64,000 nt of DNA from Leifsonia sp. ku-ls. Its GTDB lineage: Bacteria; Actinomycetota; Actinomycetes; Actinomycetales; Microbacteriaceae. The stretch is from NCBI GenBank assembly GCA_003367665.1, contig QKXI01000002.1, forward strand, positions 124,001 through 188,000, in the 5' to 3' direction. Both the position numbers and the translations under genes were made by a program. The number at the start of each line of letters is the position of its first letter. The first letter of the stretch is position 1. This document shows positions 34,179-42,967 of the stretch, one piece after another. The notes beneath the pieces were generated by a model. The model worked only from the letters and a program-made list of their open reading frames with translations, did not search any database and had not been told where the DNA came from.

Positions 34179-35270
34179 ATGAACGGGGATGTGATGGGCG
34201 GTGGGGTCGTCGTCGCGATCGCGGCCGTGCTCTGGCTGGCCTATCTGGTCCCGGTGTGGCTGAGGCGCCGCGAGTACCTCGCCACCGAGCGCAACGCCGT
34301 CCGGTTGCAGCAGACGCTGCGCATCCTGGCCGAGACGAGCGAGCTGCCGGACGAGGTGCGCGTGGAGGCGAACGCGCGCACCGTGGCCGAGCAGCAGCGC
34401 ATCCTGCGCCGGGCGGAGGAGCGCACGCTCGCCGCCGCCCGCGCGGAGGCCGCAGCCCACGCCCGCCGCGAGCAGGCGATCGCGGAGGAGCGCCGCCGTG
34501 CCGCCGAGGAGGCGGAACGCGCCGCGGCCGAGGCGATCGCCGTCGAACGTGCCGCGCGCGCGGCAGCGGCCCAGCGGGCACGAGCACTCGCCACGTCCAC
34601 GCTCCGGCCGACGCTCTCGCCGCAGCGACGCCGACGACTGCGCCGCGCCCGCGCCCTCTCCACCCTGGTGCTGGTCGCCGGAGCCGCAGGCCTGGTCGCC
34701 GGCGCGGTGGTCGCCGCCGAGACCGGCGGCTGGCTGCTGGCCGGTGTCTCGTCGGCCGCCGTGCTGCTCTCCGGCTGGATGCTTGCCCGCCTCGCGCGCC
34801 CGCAGCGCGCGGCCGTGGTGGCGCCGCCGGTGGTGCGCACCTCGCCGGTCGCGCCCGAGCTGTACGACGACGCGCAGCACGACGTTCCGGTTCAGGAGCG
34901 GCTGCGCCAGAGCTGGACGCCGCGTCCGCTCCCCAAGCCCCTCCACCTGTCGCCGGGCACGGTCGCCGCGGCCGCGATGGCGTCGGTGGACGCCGCCGCC
35001 GAGCTGCGGCGCGCGGCCGCTCGGGCCGAGTTCGAGCGGAAGGCCGCGGAGGTCGTCGCGCCGGCCCCGGCGCCGGTGCCCCTGCGTCCGGTGGCGACGG
35101 TCGCGCCCGCGGCCCCGGTCGCGCCCGCGGCCTCGGTCGCTCCCGTGGCGCCGGTCGCCGAGCCGGTCGCCGCTCCCAGCCGCTACGCGAGCATGGGTGT
35201 GCTCGACGACGTGGACGCGGCGGGAATGGACCTCGACGCCGTGCTGCGGCGCCGCCGGGCCGCCAGCTGA
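34179..35270 (+). CDS. sepX: SepX/GlpR-like divisome membrane protein
   Basis: This 363-residue protein has one N-terminal membrane helix (residues about 7-26, VVVAIAAVLWLAYLVPVWLR), a long Ala/Glu/Arg coiled coil at about 60-140, two central helices at about 160-203 (STLVLVAGAAGLVAGAVVAA and WLLAGVSSAAVLLSGWMLAR) and a Pro/Ala-rich C terminus. This layout and the galU - rimJ context match SepX of Streptomyces and GlpR of Corynebacterium, which act with Wag31/DivIVA and FtsZ-associated Glp in septation. TACCGT six bases before ATG 34179 suggests a leaderless start. Confidence 0.65.
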   Translation: MNGDVMGGGVVVAIAAVLWLAYLVPVWLRRREYLATERNAVRLQQTLRILAETSELPDEVRVEANARTVAEQQRILRRAEERTLAAARAEAAAHARREQAIAEERRRAAEEAERAAAEAIAVERAARAAAAQRARALATSTLRPTLSPQRRRRLRRARALSTLVLVAGAAGLVAGAVVAAETGGWLLAGVSSAAVLLSGWMLARLARPQRAAVVAPPVVRTSPVAPELYDDAQHDVPVQERLRQSWTPRPLPKPLHLSPGTVAAAAMASVDAAAELRRAAARAEFERKAAEVVAPAPAPVPLRPVATVAPAAPVAPAASVAPVAPVAEPVAAPSRYASMGVLDDVDAAGMDLDAVLRRRRAAS

Positions 35271-35328
35271 GCCGCCCTCGATTTCGACTCGACGGCGGTC
35301 AGGTGCTATTGTTTCTAAGCAGTTCCCC

Positions 35329-35401
35329 GGGGCTATGGCGCAGTTGGTAGCGCGCTTCGTTCGCATCGAAGAGGTCAGGAGTTCGAATCTCCTTAGCTCC
35401 A
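35329..35401 (+). tRNA. tRNA-Ala (anticodon CGC)
   Basis: Acceptor GGGGCTA pairs with TAGCTCC, the anticodon stem CTTCG/CGAAG encloses TTCGCAT giving CGC, and the T loop is TTCGAAT. Discriminator A is at 35401 and CCA is not encoded. It lies 58 bases after the SepX-like gene. Confidence 0.93.
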
Positions 35402-35412
35402 CCCGGTACCAG

Positions 35413-35440
35413 AAGGGCCGCCCGCTCGGGCGGCCTTTCT
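35413..35440 (+). terminator. Terminator after tRNA-Ala
   Basis: AAGGGCCGCCC at 35413-35423 pairs with GGGCGGCCTTT at 35428-35438 around GCTC and is followed by CT. It is well placed to end the tRNA transcript. Confidence 0.75.
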
Positions 35441-35477
35441 GCTTGTCCGGGCGCCTTCGCCGGGGCGCGTCCACCGG

Positions 35478-36078
35478 TCAGAGCACGAGCAGCACGGCGA
35501 GCACGAGCATGAGCACCGCGATGCCGCCGTCGAGCAGTCGCCACGCGATCGGCCGGGCGAACACCGGCGCGGCGAAGCGCGCGCCGAAGCCCAGCAGTGA
35601 GAACCACAGCAGGCTCGCCGTGGCCGCACCCGCGCCGAACACCCAGCGGCCGGGGTCGCCGTGCGCGGCGGAGAGGGAGCCGAGCAGCAGCACGGTGTCC
35701 AGGTACACGTGCGGGTTCAGCCAGGTGATCGCGAGGCATGTCGCGACGGCGGCCGCGAGGGAGCCGGCGGCGGCGCCGGTCGTGCTGAGCGCCTGCGGTC
35801 GGAGCGCGCGGCGTGCGGCGAAGACGGCGTAGCCGACGAGGAAGGCGAAGCCCGCCCAGCGGACGATCGTGAGCGCGACGGGAGCCTGCTTCACCAGCAC
35901 GCCGATGCCCGCCACGCCCGCGGCGATGAGCACGGCGTCGCTCAGCACGCAGATCGCCACGATCGGGAGCACATGCTCGCGCCGGAGCCCCTGACGCAGC
36001 ACGAAGGCGTTCTGAGCACCGATGGCGACGATAAGGGATGCGGCGGAGCCAAGGCCGGTGAGGAAGGTGGAGAGACAC
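35478..36078 (-). pseudogene. LysE/ArgO amino acid exporter gene with frameshift next to its start codon
   Basis: From codon 2 onward the minus strand encodes a complete LysE/ArgO-type exporter: LSTFLTGLGSAASLIVAIGA, QNAFVLRQGLRREHVLPIVA and ITWLNPHVYLDTVLLLGS, five to six helices ending at 35478. The expected start GTG is at 36078, correctly placed six bases after TAGCGT, but one extra T follows it (GTG-T-CTCTCC), so the start codon reads into a different frame. No ATG, GTG or TTG exists upstream in the correct frame; the first in-frame one (GTG 36002) would remove the conserved IGAQNAF segment. Either the gene is inactivated or the base is a sequencing error. Confidence 0.7.
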
Positions 36079-36124
36079 CCTTCGACGCTACGGGGGCACG
36101 TTCGCTCAGTACAGCTCAGGTTTC

Positions 36125-36147
36125 TTAGCGACGATTAGGATCGCTAA
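36125..36147. promoter_or_regulatory. Palindrome in the LysE/LysR divergent promoter
   Basis: TTAGCGA at 36125-36131 and TCGCTAA at 36141-36147 are perfect inverted repeats separated by nine bases. They flank a TAGGAT -10-like box for the LysR gene (start GTG 36149). The T-N11-A-like spacing fits a LysR-type binding site. Confidence 0.6.
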
Positions 36148-36148
36148 T

Positions 36149-37096
36149 GTGACAGGCAACGCCGATCAGCTCCGGGCTCTCGCCGCCGTGATCGACGCCG
36201 GCACGTTCGAGGCGGCCGCCGCCGCGCTCCACGTCACGCCCTCGGCGGTGAGCCAGCGCATCAAGGCGCTCGAGGAGCAGAGCGGGCGCGTCCTCGTGCG
36301 GCGCAGCAAGCCGGTGGAGCCCACCGAGGCGGGCAGCGTGCTGCTGCGGCTCGCACGGCAGCTCGCGCTGCTCGAGAGCGAGGCGGAGGCGGCGCTGGCC
36401 GGCCGGCACGAGACGGCGGGCGCGGTCGTCCCGCTCGTGGTCAACGCCGACTCGCTCGCGACCTGGGTGCTGCCGGCGCTGGCGACGCTGGACGGCATCC
36501 GGTTCGAGCTCACGCTGGACGACCAGGAGCACACCCTCGACCGTCTCCGCGACGGCACCGCCATGGCCGCGATCGGCTCCGACCCTGAGCCGGTCCAGGG
36601 CTGCACCGCACGTCCGCTCGGCGCGATGGTCTACCGGGCGACCGCCAGCCCGGCGTTCGTCGAGCGGTGGTGCCCGGACGGGTGGACGCCGGAGGCCGCG
36701 GCCGAGGCGCCGGTGCTGGTGTTCGACCGCAAGGATGCGCTGCAGGACCGCTACCTGGAGTCGTTCGCGCCGGGATCGCGGCCGCCGCGGCACCACATCC
36801 CGGCGTCCACGCAGTTCGTCGACGCGGCCCTGCTCGGGCTCGGCTGGGGGATGCTGCCCGACCTGCAGGCGGACCGCCTCGTGGCGGACGGGCGGCTGGT
36901 CGTGCTCGACCCCGACCGGGTCGAACGCGTGCCGCTGTACTGGCACCAGTGGTCGCTGCGGTCGGCGGCGCTGGACGCCGTCGCGGACGCGATCGTGCGG
37001 GAGGCCGCGCGGGCGCTCGTGCCGCCGTCGCGCGCTACAGGGTCGCCAGCACCAGGTCGAGCGCGTCGACGAACCGGTCGGCGCTCTCCCGGGTGA
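36149..37096 (+). CDS. ArgP/LysG-type LysR regulator
   Basis: This 315-residue LysR protein has an N-terminal HTH (LRALAAVIDAGTFEAAAAAL, HVTPSAVSQRIKALEEQSGR) and an effector domain with DDQEHTLDRLRDGTAMAAIG and a terminal LYWHQWSLRS, typical of ArgP/LysG. These sense Lys or Arg and activate a divergent lysE/argO exporter gene, as arranged here. The GTG start at 36149 has TAGGAT seven bases upstream. The last 62 bases overlap the 3' end of the convergent aminotransferase gene. Confidence 0.88.
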   Translation: MTGNADQLRALAAVIDAGTFEAAAAALHVTPSAVSQRIKALEEQSGRVLVRRSKPVEPTEAGSVLLRLARQLALLESEAEAALAGRHETAGAVVPLVVNADSLATWVLPALATLDGIRFELTLDDQEHTLDRLRDGTAMAAIGSDPEPVQGCTARPLGAMVYRATASPAFVERWCPDGWTPEAAAEAPVLVFDRKDALQDRYLESFAPGSRPPRHHIPASTQFVDAALLGLGWGMLPDLQADRLVADGRLVVLDPDRVERVPLYWHQWSLRSAALDAVADAIVREAARALVPPSRATGSPAPGRARRRTGRRSPG

Positions 37097-39926
37097 TGCA
37101 CAGCGGCGGCTTGATCTTCAGCACGTTCTTGTAGTCGCCGGTCGGTCGCACGATGCAGCCCTCGGCCAGCATCCGGTCGCAGACCAGGGCGGCTTCGGCG
37201 GTCGCCGGCGCGAGCGTCTCGCGGTCGAGCACCAGCTCCATCCCGAGGTACAGGCCCATGCCGTGCACCGCGCCCACCAGCGGATGGCGGTCGCCCAGCT
37301 CGCGGAGTCGGGCGGCCAGGTGGTCGCCGACGGTCGCCGCGTTCTCCTGCAGGCGCTCGTCGCGCATGACGTCGAGCACCGTCAGGCCGACCACCGACGA
37401 GACCGGGCTGCCGCCGGCGGAGGAGAAGAAGCTGCCCTCGACGGCGAACGACTCGGCGATCTCGCGCCGGGTGATCACGGCGCCGAGCGGCTGCCCGTTG
37501 CCCATGGCCTTGGCGATGGTGATGACATCGGGGACGACGCCCTGCTGCTCCGCGCCCCAGAAGTAGTGCCCGAGGCGGCCGTAGCCGACCTGCACCTCGT
37601 CAGCGATGCAGACACCGCCGCGGGCGCGGATGCGCTCGTACACGCCGGCGAGGTAGCCCTCCGGCAGCATGAGGCCGCCCGCGTTGCCGAACACCGGCTC
37701 GGCGATGTAGCCGGCCACCTCGGTGCCGGCGGCCTCCAGGGCGGCGAGGTCGTCGTCCAGGTCGGCCAGGTAGGCCGCGGCGGAGTCGGGGCCGAGGTGC
37801 TTGCCACGCAGGGAGTTCGGCGCGGCGACCAGCTTCACCCAGTCGGGACGCGTCTCCAGCGCCCGGGGGTTGTCGCCGAGCGACGACGAGACGGCGTCGG
37901 ACGCCATGGTCCAGCCGTGGTACGCCTCCGTCACGGCGAGGATGGTGCGGCGGCCGGTGTGGATCTGCGCCAGGCGCAGGGCGAGGTCGACCGCCTCGCT
38001 GCCGCTGTTGACGAGGAACACCGTGTCGAGCCCATCCGGCGCCAGCTCCGCCAGGCGCTCCGTGAAGCGGGACAGCTCGTCGTAGTGGAACCGGGAGTTG
38101 GTGTTCAGTCGCGCCCACTGGTCGCGAACCGCGTCGACCAGTCGCGGGTGGCCGTGACCGATCTGGGTGACGTTGTTGACCATGTCGATGTAGCTCTGCG
38201 CGCGCGTGTCGACGAGGTGGTGCCGCCAGCCGCGCTCGATGAGCGGGGGATGCGCGAAGTAGTGCTCCTGCACCGGCGCGAACGTCGCATCCCGGCGCGC
38301 GAGGGACGCCTCGGGGTCGGGCGCGACGACGGTGAGGTCGGCGCCGAACAGGGCGGAAGGATCGGGCGAGACGGCCGCCCACGCGGTGAACGGCAGCGAG
38401 GGGGTGACGAAAGCGGGCGGGCGGTGACCGGCGAGCGTGCTCAGCTGCGCGGTGAGCCGGGTCGTCGTCCCGATCGTCTCTCCGGCCGCGACGGAGGCGG
38501 GGCCGAGGGGACGGACGAGGCCGTCGAGCCACAGCGCGATGCCCACGCCGCGGAGCAGCCAGGAGCCGTCGCTCGGCGCGAGCTCACCCGGGAACGGAGC
38601 GGTCACGTCCGTGCCGGCGGGGACGTCGGCGGTGACGGCGAGCGCGACCGTGGCGTCCGGGAGCGCGCGGTCGGTGGTTGCGCGGGTCAGCCGTGCCTCG
38701 CCGTAGCGCGTCACGGCGTGTCCTTGCTCGCGGGAGATGCGTGCGAGGACGGTGTGCTCGGCGTCCTCACGCAGCCAGGCGCCCGCGTCGAGGTCGCGGG
38801 CCTCGACCGACAGGTCGGCGAGGTGGGCGGTGGTGGTCGCCAGGGGGAGGAGGCGGCCGAGGGAGGCGTGCGCCGCCGTGCTCGCCGCGGCGTCGGCGGA
38901 GACGCCCGCGAGCCGGGCGCGGATCAGCGTCTCCAGCTCGGTGGCGTCGAGTCGGCGGGCGACGTCGAACGCGACCCACTCGTGCGCGCGGTTCTCGTCG
39001 GCGTAGACGTTGTCGGCCTCGAGGGCGACCTGCTGCTCGCCGCTGACCACGAGCACGGCGCCGCGCAGCACGACGAGCGGCCACAGCGCGGCGAGGTCGG
39101 CGTCGTCGAGCGGCGCCTCGGCGTGGAACGCCTCGATCACGTCGAGGACGGCGAGCGGCTCGTCCGGCACGTGGTGCAGGGCGCTCGTCACGGTCGCGGC
39201 CAACTCGGCCACGAGCCAGCCGTCGGACACGTCGCCGAAGTCGATCACCCCGGGGCCGTCGTCGCCCAGCACGATGTTGTCGTCGGTCACGTCGCCGTGC
39301 ACCGCCTGGACGCGGAGCCGCTGCCGCAGCGGCTCCAGTCGCGCCAGAGCCGCGTCCGTCGCCTCGCGCACGACCCTGCGCTTCGCGGGCTGCTCGACGT
39401 GCTCGAGCAGCAGGTCGACGACCTCGCCGCCGATCCGGGCGTCCCACTGGGTGGTGCGGTCGAGGCCGGGATGCGTCAGGGCTGCGAGGCCTCCGGCGAC
39501 GCGGCCCGCGAGCGCGCCCAGCGTGCGCAACTGGTCGCGCGTCGGCCGGCCCACGCCGGTGAGCGGCTCGCCGTCGAGGTAGCGCAGCACCCGCGCGAGG
39601 AGGGTGCGGCCGGCGACCTCGACCTCCACCAGCTCGGCGCCGTCCAGCGCGGTGACGACCTCCGGGATGCGGATGCCGGAGCCGGCGAGGGCCGAGAGGG
39701 CGGCGTTCTGCGCCAGCAGCTCGTCGGCCGAGAAGACCGGGTTGGCGAGCTTGAGCACGAAGCGCTCCGCGCCGGTGTCGATGCGGAAGTTGCGGTCCTG
39801 GTTGCTGCCCAGTTCGACGATGTCGCCCTCGAGCCCGAACCGGGCGGCCGCGATCGCCGCGGCGTCCTCGACCGTGACGTCGGGTCGGGGGAGCGCGGGC
39901 TGGGTGAGGAAGTCGAAGTTCGGCAA
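37035..39926 (-). CDS. Kinase-like / M23-like / class III aminotransferase fusion protein
   Basis: This 963-residue protein joins three parts. An APH/choline-kinase-like domain (about 1-330) reads NQDRNFRIDTGAERFVLKLA, VQAVHGDVTDDNIVLGDDGP and GVIDFGDVSDGW. A degenerate M23-like segment (about 440-530) reads PAGTDVTAPFPGELAPSDGS. A class III PLP aminotransferase follows (about 560-963): FLVNSGSEAVDLALRLAQ, AYHGWTMASDAVSSSLG, CIADEVQVGYGRLG and the PLP Lys in VITIAKAMGNGQPLGAVI. It is related to phospho-amine lyases such as ethanolamine-phosphate phospho-lyase, so the kinase and lyase parts may act in sequence on an amino alcohol. The TTG start at 39926 follows GGAG by five bases. Confidence 0.82.
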   Translation of the reverse strand: MPNFDFLTQPALPRPDVTVEDAAAIAAARFGLEGDIVELGSNQDRNFRIDTGAERFVLKLANPVFSADELLAQNAALSALAGSGIRIPEVVTALDGAELVEVEVAGRTLLARVLRYLDGEPLTGVGRPTRDQLRTLGALAGRVAGGLAALTHPGLDRTTQWDARIGGEVVDLLLEHVEQPAKRRVVREATDAALARLEPLRQRLRVQAVHGDVTDDNIVLGDDGPGVIDFGDVSDGWLVAELAATVTSALHHVPDEPLAVLDVIEAFHAEAPLDDADLAALWPLVVLRGAVLVVSGEQQVALEADNVYADENRAHEWVAFDVARRLDATELETLIRARLAGVSADAAASTAAHASLGRLLPLATTTAHLADLSVEARDLDAGAWLREDAEHTVLARISREQGHAVTRYGEARLTRATTDRALPDATVALAVTADVPAGTDVTAPFPGELAPSDGSWLLRGVGIALWLDGLVRPLGPASVAAGETIGTTTRLTAQLSTLAGHRPPAFVTPSLPFTAWAAVSPDPSALFGADLTVVAPDPEASLARRDATFAPVQEHYFAHPPLIERGWRHHLVDTRAQSYIDMVNNVTQIGHGHPRLVDAVRDQWARLNTNSRFHYDELSRFTERLAELAPDGLDTVFLVNSGSEAVDLALRLAQIHTGRRTILAVTEAYHGWTMASDAVSSSLGDNPRALETRPDWVKLVAAPNSLRGKHLGPDSAAAYLADLDDDLAALEAAGTEVAGYIAEPVFGNAGGLMLPEGYLAGVYERIRARGGVCIADEVQVGYGRLGHYFWGAEQQGVVPDVITIAKAMGNGQPLGAVITRREIAESFAVEGSFFSSAGGSPVSSVVGLTVLDVMRDERLQENAATVGDHLAARLRELGDRHPLVGAVHGMGLYLGMELVLDRETLAPATAEAALVCDRMLAEGCIVRPTGDYKNVLKIKPPLCITRESADRFVDALDLVLATL

Positions 39927-40097
39927 CGGGGCTCCAGGGCTCGGCGGCGATTTCGAGGTCAGTCTAGTGAGCGGTCGCCGACGCCGTGTCGAACGAGGAC
40001 AGAGGCTGTGGACACGCTGCCGCTTGTGGATGACGACCGGTATCAGCACGGCTTCCGCCCAGCGAACGCACGGGCGGCCCCGCGTAGCCTGGAGCCC

Positions 40098-40511
40098 GTG
40101 AAGCCTTGGAGGACCGCGCTCGTCGCCTTTGTCATCGACGCGGCCCTCGTGACCCTGTTCGTGCTCGTCGGGCGGCGGAGCCATGGCGAGACGACCTCCG
40201 CCGCGGGCGTGCTGGACACGCTGTGGCCCTTCCTCGTCGGCCTCGTGGTCGGGTGGCTCGTGACCTGGGCGTGGCGTCGTCCGCTGGCCATCGTCTGGCC
40301 CGGCGTCCCGGTGTGGCTGATGACGGTGGCGCTCGCGATGCTGATCCGCACGTCCGCCGGACAGGGCGTCCAGCCGTCGTTCATCGCCGTCGCGGCCGTC
40401 GTGCTCGGGGCGTTCCTGGTGGGGTGGCGCCTGGTGGCGCTCCCGTTCGCCCGGCGTCGACGGATCGCCCGCGCGGCCGCGGCCGTCGCGGTCGACCGCA
40501 GCGTTCGATAG
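40098..40511 (+). CDS. DUF3054 membrane protein
   Basis: This 137-residue protein with four predicted membrane helices starts KPWRTALVAFVIDAALVTLF and has the DUF3054 pattern of a TWPFLVG-like helix and LVTWAWRRPLAIVWPGVPVW. Function unknown. The GTG start at 40098 has TAGCCT seven bases upstream, suggesting leaderless transcription. It ends with an Arg/Ala tail. Confidence 0.8.
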   Translation: MKPWRTALVAFVIDAALVTLFVLVGRRSHGETTSAAGVLDTLWPFLVGLVVGWLVTWAWRRPLAIVWPGVPVWLMTVALAMLIRTSAGQGVQPSFIAVAAVVLGAFLVGWRLVALPFARRRRIARAAAAVAVDRSVR

Positions 40512-40549
40512 GCGGAGGCTGTCAGGGCGCGCGCAGGCGCCGCCCCGCC

Positions 40550-41659
40550 TCAGCCGACCAGGTGCAGCTCCCGGCTGGAGTTGTTGAGCCGGTGTGCGCC
40601 GTCCTCCGCCGCGACCACGATGTCCTCGATCCGCACGCCGAAGCGGCCGGGTAGGTAGATCCCCGGCTCGATCGAGAAGCACATCCCGGCCTCGATGGGC
40701 TGCTCCTCGCCCTCGACCAGGTAGGGCGGCTCGTGGGTCGTGACGCCGATGCCGTGCCCGACCCGATGGATGAAGAACTCGCCGTACCCGGCGTCGCGGA
40801 TGACGCGTCGCGCCGCCCGGTCGATCTCCTGGCAGGGCACTCCGACGCCGACGGCCTCGAAGGCCGTCTGCTGCGCCCGCTTCACCACCTCGTAGACCTC
40901 GTGCTCCTCGTCCGTCGGCTCGCCGACGTGGACGGTGCGGGTGGTGTCGGAGCCGTAGCCGTCGAGCAGGCCGCCGAAGTCGAGCACGACCGTGTCACCC
41001 TCGGCGATGAGGCGTTCGCCGGGCTCGTGGTGCGGGTCGGCGCCGTTCGGCCCGGACGCCACGATGGTGAAGTCGACCTGCTGGTGGCCGTGCTCCCGTA
41101 GCAGCCGGTCGAGCTCCGCCGCGACCTGCCGCTCGGAGCGGCCGGCGAACGGGAGCCGGAGCACGTCTTCGAATGTCGCATCCGCCGCCGCCCCGGCCGC
41201 CGCGAGCCGGTCGACCTCGTCCGAGCTCTTGACCGCCCGCAGCATCGGAAGCGCGTGCGAGATGGCGTCGAAGCGCGCGTCGGGCAGCTTCTGCTGCAGT
41301 CCGAGCAGGTGCATCGCCCAGGTGGCGTCGGAGATCGCGTAGTGCCCGTCCGGCCGGAGCAGCCCGGCCGCCGGGATGTATTCGTCGTCACCGTCCGCCC
41401 AGTCGACCAGCCGCACCGCCCCGGCGGCGCGCGTCGCGGCCGCGCCGCCGTGTTCGAGCGCGGGCACCAGCATCGTCGGCTCGCCGTCGGCCGGGACGAC
41501 CAGCAGCGTGATCCGCTCGGTCGTCACGGGCAGGTAGTCGGCGAAGTAGGCGAGGTCTGGCCCGGGCGCGATGACCAGTCCGTCGAATCCGGCGGCGGCG
41601 GCGTGCCGCGCCCCGCGTTCCAGGCGCTCGGCGAAATGCCGTGCCGTGATCTCCCGCAT
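40550..41659 (-). CDS. M24-family Xaa-Pro aminopeptidase-like metallopeptidase
   Basis: The 369-residue protein has a creatinase-like N-terminal domain and an M24 pita-bread core with metal ligands in VVLDFGGLLDGYGSDTTRTV (Asp, Asp), RVGHGIGVTTHEPPYL (His), CFSIEPGIYL (Glu) and FGVRIEDIVV (Glu). It should remove an N-terminal residue before proline, or act on a related substrate, in the cytoplasm. It lies directly downstream of the acyl-CoA dehydrogenase gene on the same strand. Confidence 0.9.
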   Translation of the reverse strand: MREITARHFAERLERGARHAAAAGFDGLVIAPGPDLAYFADYLPVTTERITLLVVPADGEPTMLVPALEHGGAAATRAAGAVRLVDWADGDDEYIPAAGLLRPDGHYAISDATWAMHLLGLQQKLPDARFDAISHALPMLRAVKSSDEVDRLAAAGAAADATFEDVLRLPFAGRSERQVAAELDRLLREHGHQQVDFTIVASGPNGADPHHEPGERLIAEGDTVVLDFGGLLDGYGSDTTRTVHVGEPTDEEHEVYEVVKRAQQTAFEAVGVGVPCQEIDRAARRVIRDAGYGEFFIHRVGHGIGVTTHEPPYLVEGEEQPIEAGMCFSIEPGIYLPGRFGVRIEDIVVAAEDGAHRLNNSSRELHLVG

Positions 41660-41728
41660 GACCTGTGCCTTCCTGTTCGTGCCGCGCAGCGCAGGTCGGG
41701 TGCCGTTGCCGCGTTCTGTTGCCGCCGC

Positions 41729-42907
41729 CTATTGCTCGATCGGACCCAGCCAGGCGTTGGCGACCGTGTTGTGCGCCGACTCGGCGTCGGACGGGTGGAA
41801 GAGGCCGGCGAGGACGTCACGGTACAGCCGGCCGAGTTCGTTGCCGGCGAAGAAGGTCGACCCGCCCGAGACCCGGATCGCCTGGTCGACCACCCGCCGG
41901 GCCGTCTCCGTCGCGCGCACCTTGAGCCCGACGAGCTTCGGGAACCACAGCGCGCCGTGCGCGACCAGGGTGTCGACGTCGCGGGCGAGCGCATCCAGCT
42001 GGGGCAGCAGCGCGTCCTGCTCGATCGCGGCCTCGGCCACGCGCCACCGGATGTCGGGGTCGTTCGCGTAGCTGCGGCCGTCGTTCTTGAGGCTGGTGCG
42101 GCGGTGCGCCGCCTCGACGGCGAGGTCGAGCGCGCGAGCGCCGATGCCGGTGTAGACGGCCGCCAGCAGGATCTCAAAGTTGGCGAAGATCGCGAAGACG
42201 AGCGGATCGGGGTTGGGGCCGGGATCGAGCCGCCGGACCACGCGGTCTGCCGAGGCGCGCGCGCCGGCGAGCACCGTCGTGTTGCTCTGCGTCGCGCGCA
42301 TGCCGAGGGTGTCCCAGTCTTCCCGGATCTCGAAGCCGCCGCCGGTGCGCTCGACGAAGCCGTAGACGATCTTGGGCGCGTCGGGGCTCGTGCTGTCGAG
42401 ACCCATGGTGCCCAGCCGCGTCCACGCCGGGGAGAGGGAGGTGAAGATCTTGCGGCCGTGGAAGGTGTACGAACCGTCGGCCTCCGGTCGCGCCTCGGTG
42501 GTGGAGCCGAACAGCACCAGGTCGTTGCCGGCCTCGCTGAGCCCGAACGCGAACACCTCGCCGGCGCCGGCCTCCCGCAGCACGAATTCCAGGGAGTCGT
42601 CGCCGCGGTCGCGCAGGGTCTTGGCGATGCCCGTCCAGACCAGGTGCATGTTGACGGCCAGGGCCGTCGCCGGCGCCGCGCCCGCCAGCCGGACCTGCAG
42701 CCGCGCGGTCTGCTCCAGACTCAGCCCGAGACCGCCGAACTCCGTCGGCACGAGCGCCTTCAGGTACCCGCCGTCGGCGAGCTCGGCGAAGTCTTCCGTG
42801 AAGAAGCGGTTCTCGCGGTCGTACTCCGCAGCGCGCGAGCGGATGCGGGAGAGCAGGTCGTCGCTGAGCGGGTCGGGGTGCGGGGCGGTGGGGTCGTGCT
42901 CGGTCAC
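41729..42907 (-). CDS. Acyl-CoA dehydrogenase family protein
   Basis: From GTG 42907 (TAGTGT seven bases upstream; a GTG three codons earlier is also open) this is 392 residues. It shows the ACAD fold: LVPTEFGGLGLSLEQTARLQ, GEVFAFGLSEAGNDLVLFG in the FAD loop region, FHGRKIFTSLSPAWTRLGTM and MRATQSNTTVLAGARASADR. The usual catalytic Glu of straight-chain ACADs is not obvious, and the shape is closer to the group that includes flavin-dependent monooxygenases (DszC/HpaH-like). Substrate unknown. Confidence 0.85.
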   Translation of the reverse strand: MTEHDPTAPHPDPLSDDLLSRIRSRAAEYDRENRFFTEDFAELADGGYLKALVPTEFGGLGLSLEQTARLQVRLAGAAPATALAVNMHLVWTGIAKTLRDRGDDSLEFVLREAGAGEVFAFGLSEAGNDLVLFGSTTEARPEADGSYTFHGRKIFTSLSPAWTRLGTMGLDSTSPDAPKIVYGFVERTGGGFEIREDWDTLGMRATQSNTTVLAGARASADRVVRRLDPGPNPDPLVFAIFANFEILLAAVYTGIGARALDLAVEAAHRRTSLKNDGRSYANDPDIRWRVAEAAIEQDALLPQLDALARDVDTLVAHGALWFPKLVGLKVRATETARRVVDQAIRVSGGSTFFAGNELGRLYRDVLAGLFHPSDAESAHNTVANAWLGPIEQ

Positions 42908-42967
42908 GTTCCTCACACTAGGGGAGCGCGACCGGGCACGGGAGCCCTCACGAGAAGGTGTGGAAAG

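Noticed and set aside
36002-36002. GTG 36002 as a normal start of the LysE/ArgO gene
   Set aside because: It would delete the first membrane helix and the conserved IGAQNAF motif; the promoter box points to GTG 36078 and thus to a frameshift.
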